64,000 nucleotides of DNA from Otis tarda (lineage: Eukaryota > Chordata > Aves > Otidiformes > Otididae), in contig JAPMTP010000094.1 in assembly GCA_026413225.1 (NCBI GenBank), forward strand, positions 62,001 to 126,000. Direction: 5' to 3'. The position numbers and the translations under genes are program-made. A model generated the notes under the pieces. It saw only the letters and a program-made list of their open reading frames with translations, was not told the DNA's origin and made no database searches. This document shows positions 55,226 to 64,000 of this stretch, one piece after another (the stretch's first letter is position 1; every line of letters begins with the position of its first letter).

Positions 55226-58015
55226 TTGGTCCTTCAAGCCCCTGTCGCTCAGATCAACCACTCGTGATTTCGTTTTCATATGCATTCATTTACAGAAGGA
55301 AAAAACTACTTTTAAGATTTTAATAAATGGTTATTTCATATACACAGTAATGTAATCCAGTTCCATTAACATTAACAGAAATGTTTACTGCTACATGACT
55401 AATTTGTTTGAACTGAAACAGTTTGCAAAAAACACCCAAAACCTGCAAAAATTTACTAGGAATAGAGCAAAATTAAAATATGGCATTTTAGACATACTCT
55501 AATCAAACAGCCTCCTCCTCTTGCATAGTCTTTCCCCTCCTCCATCATGTTGTTCTGTCATGGCTACTCCTTCTTTCATAAGCCTTCCTGTGATATGGTG
55601 GAACACCTCTGTATCTGTTAACGTTCCCCCGCTCTCGTCCCCCTTCAGGTACAGTCCGTTCCCCTCTAAACGCTGGGGACCTCGATCGTGAACGGTATCT
55701 TCTGTAGGGGGGTGACCTTGGTCTGGAATGGTGAGAGCCACGTGACCTTGACCTGGAACGAGAGTTACGGCTCTTCCCTTTGCCTCTTCTTGGATGAGGT
55801 GGTGATCGCAGGTAGGAACGGGAACGGGAATGGCGAAGTGATCGAGAGGAGGAGTTAGTGCGGGAGGAACTTGATCTTGAATTGGAGTAGCTGGAAGAGT
55901 AAGATGAAGCAAGATGAGGAGACTTGGATCTTAAAAATCCACAGCACACACAAAAAATAGATGCTGTTAATTCAAAACAGTCACTCTCCCCAGTTCTTTA
56001 CCTCCCAAATTTGGTTTGGTTTCTTTACCTCTCCACAACTGCTGCTTTGTCAGTGGAAAAGCAAACAGGAAGGGTCAGTGTATGTATGGTCTGTCCCATG
56101 AACGACCGTAGCTGTTGATTGATTTAAACTGGTGCATACTGGCCGCTACTGGTATGTGAACGTGCACATTTTTCACTGCTCCACAACTACATCCAGTGCA
56201 AATCAGTTGTGTTGCAGTAAGATAGAAAAAGAGCAAGTCCTAACGGCTACAGGGCAGTAACAAACACCAAGAAAACGTGATTTAGCCTGGAGACAGTAAA
56301 GCTCAACTCTAAAAGGCCAGCTTAGTCTACTTAGCTTCATACCTCGGTGGTGATTGGAACGGGGTGAAAAATACTTGTCCTGCAATCCTACATACAGGGC
56401 TATTTGATCAACACTTCTAGCCAGGTGTCCCAGCAAAATCTGGCACATACCTCTCGCTCTGACCAAGGACAGCGATCGCATTTCAAGCAAAATCATATCG
56501 TAACGCTTCTATTAAACCATATAAAAATTAATTACCACCTGTATTTTCCACAGCTCTCTGCGCATACGTATTCCATTATAAATCAGCTGCTGTATAAGTG
56601 ATGTGTTACGGCCTCATTTAACAGGTGACAAGTAGTCACCTACTGCATTTCTGTAGAACACTTACCGTTCCCAGCCCGGTCTGGCACCTGAGGAGTGAAC
56701 TGCAGTGGCTCTCATGGGGTGACCTTTTGGAGTGGGGAGAGGAAAAAGGGAAAAAGAATCCCACTCAGTTTATCTGAAGAGTTTTTATTTAAGAAATTCT
56801 GAAGTTCTTGTCACTTACCAGCTGTGGGGATGGGCTGTCCTGGGGGGCCCAGCAGACTCGGCAGTGCTGGCTGTCTCAGTACAGGAGCCTGACAGCCCTT
56901 GTGAATACATGCAAGAGTTGCAAAATAAGCTCTACTGAAATACAAGACTCGCTGCTTGTGTTGACGTAAAACTGAGCTTCTCTTCCAACACACTGCCGAC
57001 GGACAGCGAGGAAGATGTAGCGAGTTCAGCAGCACTCACCAGAGCAGCAGGAGGGGTAACAGCCAGGAGTGGTGGTGGAGGTGGTGGCAGTGGCGGCGGC
57101 TGCTGCTGCGGCTCCCGAATCTGCGCACAGCGCCTTTTTGTGTAGCCAGTTCCATTGCTGAAGCTGTTCACAGCCTAGAGGCAGAGAAACATTTACAAAG
57201 AGGTGACAGGAAACTTCAGGAGATGTACGAAGAAAAGCCTCCACAGGGTACAACCCCTTGTGTATTCCTGCCCGTGCTATCAGTCCTACAATAAATCGAC
57301 ACACAGAGGTGTGAACAGATGGCATTAAACACCGGTATCAATGACTGGCAACGCAGAGTCTCTGTCTTTGAAGGACTCCACTGTTAACACCAAACTTGAA
57401 AGGGAGGCAATCCTGTTAAACAACAGCGGGACCTGAATTTGCCCCATGGCCTCCACAGCGTTGTGAGCTTCTGTAACAGCAGATCATGTACTTGAGCAGG
57501 AAACTGAGCCGTATGCAATCCAGCCCTGCTTAAGGCCGTGTCAGCGAATGCTTCCTTCCCTGCCAGCTGTTTGCAAGTAGCCTTTTCTGACAATCAGTTT
57601 ACGGAAAAGTCATCACGGTACCTGGCGTAGGAACCTGTTGGCAACTAATGCATCCGGAGAAACATCTGTCTGGTGACACGTTGGGCAGGTGTGCTCCTCA
57701 GATGCCAGCAGTGCTGTTCTAATGCCTGTGAAGAATTAGAATCATCAACACAGACTTTAGCCCAAGCAAGGACATTTTGAGAGTTCTAATCAATGATCAA
57801 AAGACATCTCTGATTAATGGGTGAATGTGGTCTTGAATGGAGAGCATAGAGCTCTAATTGTCCAACAGTGTACACAATGTCTAGTACGAAGCAAATACCT
57901 GTACGGTTTTGATATTTCACTGTTGTAACGTTGGAAGCTGTGGAGAAGGCTCTGTCTTGATGTTTTGACTCAACTTTTTTCTGCTGTCTAGTACAGCGAG
58001 CAGTCCCCAAGCTCA
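54596..58015. repeat. Right arm of the large inverted repeat
   Basis: Reverse complement of 19787-23217. Similarity ends at 58015, just before the RING exon at 58474-58640, so the left arm received only the downstream five exons. The arms are separated by about 31 kb. Confidence 0.93.
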
Positions 58016-61000
58016 ACGTTAACGAATAAAACACATCTCAAAAAAACATTAGTAGGTTCCAGTTCTGAGGGTTTTATCCAGCTCTCCCGTGGAGAAGAAT
58101 GTGCATTAAATGCCTGACTATCCATTGGCTGCAGACCACAGTAAATCACCAGAGCTGGCTACAGAATTCTGTATGAGAGAACGGGCTGTGGACAAGCTCA
58201 ATGCTTTCAAGATCTCACGCTGTAATCACCTGCACAGTTCCGCACTCTCCTCACACTCATCCTTCCACATGTAAAGAGAATTTAACGAGATAGGTAAAAA
58301 GGGAAAAAAGCTTTCTGCCTTTTTTCCTTTATACGAGAAGAGTCCTCTCCTAGTCACAGTGTACTTCAGTGTGAAACAGAACTGGTCTCCAAGTACATCC
58401 GTTATCTCCTGTATCTGCTTTCAGAAGGTCAGACGCGATCTTTTGAATCAACAAACATGGGAGTAACACTCACATTCATCACAGTAACTGTTTCCACAGC
58501 AGGGAATCACAGCTGCGTCACTCATGATCTCCTTGCACATGGGACACAACAGCTCCTCTGGAACAGGCTGTGAGGAGGAGGAGGGTGGCTGCTCTGACAG
58601 AAAAGGAGGCTTCTCCTTCTTTCCTCTAGCGTAAGCTTCCCTGGAGGGGGTTGGGGAAGGAAAAAGACAAAAGTTAAAGATGGGTAAAGGAAAACATTTC
58701 CAAGCTTTGGATTTTACCACAGCAAGATCATAGAGTCATAGAATCTTTGAGGCTGGAAAGATCTCCAAGATCATAAAGGCCAACTGTCAACCTAACACCA
58801 CCACGCCTACTAAACCGTGTCCTGAATAACAGATGGAATTCTTCTCCCTGCACATTCCCCTTCTAAAACACAGGCTTAGTTGTTCAAAATACTTTTCTAC
58901 AGCGACAGCACTACAAGAGGGAGGGAGGAACAATTTTCCTTCTGCAGAATTCTCCCATTCATTGGATCAACGAAGAGATTAGCTCAGACTAGGAAAATAA
59001 CTTTTGGACAGCTACGAATCAGGTGAAACGAACCCCCTCTCCTTTGCCAGAGGGGAAATGTGAACTGCAGGCTCAGGATAAAGTTATCTCTGTGCAACTA
59101 CATTTTATAAATGACAGAAGTCTATGTCAGAGCTTCCACTAAAGGAGATCCGTGACAGAAGGACAGAAGTGCTGCCACGTGCATTGTCAAACAGCCACTC
59201 TTGTCAGCACACAGCAGGATTTTCTTAGTTTAGAGTCACAGGAAAACCTCAGTCTGCTTCACCATGAGATCTGATCAAAGTCAGAGCGGGAGGAAATCTC
59301 CCTCCAACAGCAACTGGTTACATTTTGCAAGAAGCCTTTGAAACATCAACCAGAAGCAAAACGAGCTCTCAATGAGAACGACTCGCCTGGAAACTCTACT
59401 GAAATGTTCTGCAGACAGACAGACCCTTAGCACACCCGCAGTTTAACCAACTTCCAGGGGCATGAGCAGTGGCACCACCCTATTTCCATATGGGAAAGGA
59501 TCCCGGATTTGAAGGTGAAGACACAACGACAGTGTTTCCTCCCTCGAAATGACACAGCCTGGCCAGCTGGCTTGCACTGCCACTGGGACATCTACGCATG
59601 CTTTCTCTCGTTCGCTTCATGGTCAGTCCAGTTAATTCCATACTTACGCATTAATAAATGGTATGACATATTTTCCATCGCTGGTTATCATCGCGCCCTT
59701 TGTGCTGGGATCTTTCACCTCCATCATGAAACTCCTTGGAATCCCTGTGCTCTTTCTCAGTCTGGGAACAGACCCCAGCTTTTTGTCCTGTTAAGAAAAG
59801 AAACGCAGACATCTCTCATCTTAACACCCACACTCAAAGTGACATTTCCATGATGATTTTAGGCGGCAAAGCCTTTACTCCTCTCCTTTCACCTATCGTA
59901 GGGGCTGCTTGACTGAAATACTAATTTCCTAAATGACTATAGCCAGGGTGACCCAAAGCCTTGAGCAGTGCTTTGAACTCAGTCGACGTTCTTTGGCTTA
60001 ACTTCAGGTTCCTAAGGGTGAAATATCCCTTGGCTCCTTCCACTCAGAGAAGAGACACAAACCCGCTCCTCCTGCAAAGCGCAGTTCAGAGGGAGAGCTC
60101 AGTTCAGTGCTCTGAACCAGTCACTGGGGAAACTGACATTCACCGTCTCTGTAGGAAGGCTGGATTCACACCTCATGCATATCCATTCAGTGTCCAACGC
60201 TAAATGGCAGGAATGCTCAACCAGAGGCTGTGGAATTCACATCAGCAAATATTCCACAGATGGGGTCAACAGAAACATCTTGTGTTTACACAAAATACTA
60301 AAAACTGTGAACTGTCTTTGAAAAAAAAACCTAAAACCATAAAAATTTCCAGTAATACTGAAATATAGAAAAATAAGCCCGAAAGTTCACAGAGAAACAT
60401 CCGTGGACAGATTTAATGTCCATGACGTAGAAAAACCAAAAAAGTTACACTGATAATTCCAGGTTTCCCTTCCAGTTTGAAGGCCTTTGCAGCATTGCCG
60501 TATAAGCTCTGTATTTCACCCCAGGAGAAACAACTCTTAACGTGAGCATTCACGGATTTGTTACCTAAGTGCCACGGCACAAAAATTAAAAGCTCAGTAA
60601 CACCACAAGTCCCCCACAGTCTTACCCCATGTGCTGGGCAGTTCTTTATGTAGTGGCCAGGTTTCCCACAACGGAAGCAAGTATATGATGGTGGAGGGGC
60701 AGCCAAGGGATTCTTCACGTAACTACAAGTTTTTTGGAAAAAAAAAGAAAAAGGTATGCACGTGTCTCTCTTGTTAGAACAAACACCTCTACAATTTGTC
60801 CACAGGCTCCAAAGAACACATTTGACATTATCAACACCTACTTGACTGGATCATATTCACGGCAAGACTGCGTCATCATAGCTTTTATCTTCTCTTCTTC
60901 GGTGGCACTGGCTTCAGCCAGGTTGGCAGTCTGTTTAACGGGGAATTATTTGACACACATTAGAAACACCCTTCAGCCCACACAGCCAACGACACCAGCA

Positions 61001-63812
61001 CTCCCCCACTGCTGTAAAGAGCAGCACGGCGCTGGCTGCGCTTGCGCAGAAACAGCTGCTCGTACAAAACACAGCTGTCCTGACGGTGTTCTGGGGGTCC
61101 TTACGCCGTTACATGGTGTTTCTGTGCCTGTGAACCCCCTGGAAAAGAGCGCTCTGGGGCACTCAGAACCCTGGGCTCTGTTTGCCCCTTACGTACAGAC
61201 GTGTGTGACCCATCCAGCCTTCTTCAAAGGGAAGCTGTGCGTAGAACAATTTGTACTCGCCAGCATTTTTAAACTGGAATTTATCTTCAGATAGTCAAAG
61301 GAGAAGGTGTCAACTGTACCTTTAATTGAGAAAGATGTATGCTAGTATCTTTATTTCATTTTACAGCAATAAAAGGACGCACAAGACTAGGAAAATTGTT
61401 TTTTGCTTGCTGAAATTCAGCCTCAGACACAGAAGCATTAAAAGGAATCAAGCTTTTTATAATCCCTCGTCAGGACAAAATCCTCTTTTCAGTAGAAACC
61501 TGGCCACCGTGTGCTGTAGGCAGGCCAAACTGCGCGTTCCCCCGCTACTAACGACTTCACATTAAGTGATGTAACGACAGTTAGCACAACCTGCAGGTTT
61601 TTGTTCCAGCTGACTGTGTCCTTTCAACATTCAAATTGTAACATCAGCCTTACACAGAACTACGTGTTCACATTATTGAAGGCAGCTGGGGTTTTTTTAA
61701 GCAGTATTTGCTCAAATGTTTTTATGACGCACTGGTCCGGATAGCAGCAGGGTCTAAGGGAGTGACTGTTGATTAGTAATAATAAACCAGAAATCTGTTA
61801 GCACCTTGCCCGCGTGCACTGCCAGTCTGCTCTAAAGAGGTTAAAGCAACACTTTTGAGCTGCTCTGTGTCGTGTTCCTGAACTTTCCTGAAATACTTGA
61901 TGTTATGCAGCCTTATGTAGAGGCTGCTCAGGTGTGCTCCCCTTCTGTCTTCCCAAACTGAGAGCTGCTCTTTACACGACAGCATCAAATATACACACAT
62001 TCCTAATCTTAAAAGAAATACTTTACATGATTAAAAATTTCAGTTGAAGTTGTGTTCAAATTACCACACTTAGCCAGCTGTACATCACCGTATAACATTT
62101 AGAAACACAGAGCAAACACTTTTTTTCTTTTAAGTATTTGACAGAACATATCTATACCTGCGTAAGCTGGGACACAGAAGTCGATGCGGAAGAGCCGTGC
62201 ACCTGTTCACAACACATTAAACACATAGTCAAGTTCTACAAGCAAAACACAGCAACAGTGAACCTCTGCTGTAGTCTGAACGTCTGCACTCTGTCCTCTG
62301 AGTGTCACTGAAAGGGGCATTTCCAACCTGCTCTCATTTGTGTTTGTGCAAAACACAGTCCCAGCCTATGACCGCTGAAGAGTGCCTCTGTGGTTCATGA
62401 GAAGAAATGAAAATAACCAAACCCGCTTGGGATCAACCTATTGCTCCAGAATATCTCGGAGGGGGACCCTGGCCCAATCCTCGGAAAGCAAACACGAAAT
62501 TAGGAAAGCTGTCTGTTGGAGTCCAGCATTAAACAGTTTAGCATTGCCCAGTTACTGAAACGGAACCGTTCAGAAACTGTTAATTAGTTCTTGTCCTTTT
62601 CCAGGAAGCAGTTGTTGTATGGCCTGCAGGCAACAGTCTGACTTCCTAAAGAAAGTGGTGGCACTCCTTTCTCCTAAACAAATATCAAAAGCAGCAAGTA
62701 TGCACAAAAGCTTATACTTTGTTCATGAACTTCTGGATTAGGTGACCCGAACAACTTATCCATGACCAGATCCAATGATCCAGGGTTAGAGGAACGCCTC
62801 TCACCATTCCAGAGAAGAGAAAGCAGTTATCCTTAAAAGAAAGGTGAAAAATACAAACCACCACCTAGTAACTTTTCTGCTATCTGGACTATTTTGAAAT
62901 GCATAGTTACGCATAGTATTCGACCCAAGTGACAAATCAAGATCTCGACCATCACCAGTCAAGTGTCTCCTTCTGTTACTTATTTATATTTCAGCAGCCG
63001 AATGGCAGTGCTGTCAACTCTGAAGAAAAATGCTGTCCCTTCTCCACAGGTAAATTCCAAGTGGCGGTACACTAAAGAAAGGCTTCACTTTGGGAAATTA
63101 AAGCAGCATCAACCCTGAAGTCACCCAGATCCAAAAATGTACTGCAGGCAGAAGTTCAGGAAAACGACAGGGATTTTACCCACAGGTGCACCAGGCTCTA
63201 ACCCTGCCGCAAGATCTCCACACTGGGTTTTAGATATTTTCATTTGCAGACAAACTGCTAAACTGAACTGCTTCATCAGATAAAGTGGAAAGATCAAATG
63301 CAGAGCTGTAGAAGACCACTTTGTGTCGCAACGAGAGTTAAATCCACTGCAATCTGTTAAAGATGCTTAAGCCCTCAGAGGGGCCCAACCAACATCACTT
63401 CAATTATGCAGTTCTAGGAATAAAGACCCAAGTATTGAAGGACGTGAAAAGGAATCAGTTAGCCTCACAGAACTGTTCTCAAAACGATGGGATGTGTTGG
63501 GTTTGGTATTTGTTGGAACACTCAAGTCCCATGTAAGGAACAGCACCAACTTTAACAAGAGTGGTTTCTCAGTGTTTTTTTCATAAGATTTGTAAAAAGC
63601 ATTAGGCAAAAAAAAAAAAGTATTTAAAACAAAAGCTAAGTGACACAAAGTGAAAATGGCAAAAATTACACAGATGTGTGTGTGTTTTTATATAAAGTGC
63701 ACAAGTGTGTGTGTATGTGGGTATGGAATGAAGTGCGGTGTGTAGGAACAAGTGTGAGAGTGTGTTTTTACATACTGCTTTTGGGGTTCCGCTCACTGGC
63801 TCAGCTGGACTT
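55545..63812 (-). CDS. RBBP6-like E3 ubiquitin ligase, exons 3-13 (5' end beyond the right edge)
   Basis: Exons in gene order: 63812-63776, 62202-62158, 60930-60842, 60722-60626, 59787-59648, 58640-58474, 57725-57622, 57174-57040, 56888-56819, 56723-56666, 55929-55545. All join in phase with canonical splice sites. Domains: the tail after DWNN (SPAEPVSGTPKA), a CCHC zinc knuckle CFRCGKPGHYIKNC, the STGIPRSFMMEVKDPS segment, a RING finger starting LLCPMCKEIMSDAAVIPCC and ending HTCPTC, a proline-rich stretch and an RS-rich tail. With the exons 1-2 seen at 9957-12939 (and the 397-nt left last exon) the protein would have 534 residues; the right last exon is 12 nt shorter. RBBP6 is a nuclear RING E3 linked to mRNA 3' processing and p53/Rb. 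The parent is over 1700 residues; the large Rb/p53-binding and lysine-rich C-terminal parts are absent here and the stop follows the RS region. Confidence 0.93.
58727..58830 (-). mobile_element. CR1 LINE 3' end in an RBBP6-like intron
   Basis: ATCATAGAGTCATAGAATCT and the following AGGCTGGAAAGATCTCCAAG and ATCATAAAGGCCAAC are the reverse complement of a CR1 3' end. About 100 bases, in the intron between the RING exon and exon 59648-59787. Confidence 0.9.
61137..61772. repeat. Dispersed 0.6 kb repeat, copy 3, inside an RBBP6-like intron
   Basis: It is in the same orientation as 54596-55225 and lies in the intron between exons 60842-60930 and 62158-62202. It starts at GGAAAAGAGCGCTCTGG and ends near GTCTAAGGGAGTGACTGT. 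It is more diverged from copies 1 and 2 than they are from each other. Confidence 0.8.
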
Positions 63813-63890
63813 CTAGAAAAAGAAAGAAAGAAAGGTGATCAGAACTTGAAATAGAGCACTGGTACCCCACAGAAAGCAGTGAAAACAGAT

Positions 63891-64000
63891 TATAAAGCCT
63901 CAGCATCAGCACCTTATGTTCTGATAGCCCAGCAAATGTGGGAATTTATTCATAGACATAAACTGTTCTCTCCTGGAACATCCAGTGCCACTGAAAACAA
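63891..64000. repeat. Window-end sequence shared with 9217-9326
   Basis: GATTATAAAGCCTCAGCATC and the following bases match 9217-9326 with few differences. It lies in intron 2 of the RBBP6-like gene, 79 bases upstream (in gene sense) of exon 3, and marks where the left RBBP6-like fragment was cut. Confidence 0.9.

Noticed and set aside
63670-63780. Z-DNA or functional element in GT-rich DNA
   Set aside because: Short, imperfect GT runs are common in introns and nothing else marks the site.

Overview
The window is nuclear DNA of a bird. The evidence is CR1 LINE fragments (including one with the typical ATTCTATG tail), an avian ERVL-type LTR, GC-rich short-intron genes, and the gene order TMEM51 - FHAD1 - EFHD2, which is also the order on human 1p36. 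Gene models were built by eye from splice sites and remembered vertebrate proteins. Phase agreement across every exon is the main support.

Layout. Positions 1-9210 hold a decayed copy (A) of an FHAD1-like gene. Positions 9211-27105 are a composite block lodged inside the 3' part of that copy. From left to right the block has the first two exons of an RBBP6-like E3 gene (minus), an apparently intact USP36-like deubiquitinase gene (plus) starting 374 bp away head-to-head, the last five exons of an RBBP6-like gene (plus), a dispersed 0.6 kb repeat, endogenous-retrovirus debris, a decayed minisatellite, an array of CCAAT and GC boxes, and an ERVL solo LTR. Positions 27106-28299 hold a leftover FHAD1 3' exon followed by the last exon of TMEM51. 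Copy B of FHAD1 (30723-49601) is intact in frame across 27 exons. EFHD2 exon 1 follows at 50940.

Beyond EFHD2 exon 1 come a C-rich minisatellite, a likely LTR, a second CCAAT/GC-box array in inverted orientation, and a minus-strand RBBP6-like gene (exons 3 to 13) that runs off the right edge. Its missing exons 1-2 are represented by the fragment at 9957-12939. Sequence 19787-23217 is an inverted copy of 54596-58015. The last ~110 bases of the window match the sequence just right of the 9211 breakpoint.

How the parts relate. Two genes for opposite ubiquitin reactions, an E3 ligase (DWNN, zinc knuckle, RING, RS domain) and a DUB, have been brought together head-to-head and copied as a module into a cilia-gene locus that had itself been tandemly duplicated. 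In human these two families sit on different chromosomes. The short 534-codon RBBP6-like and 584-residue USP36-like proteins both keep the catalytic domains but lack the long C-terminal regions of their parents. This paired, multi-copy E3/DUB module with CCAAT-array promoter-like DNA is the most unusual item here. Collapse or misassembly of a repeated region is a real alternative for some junctions.
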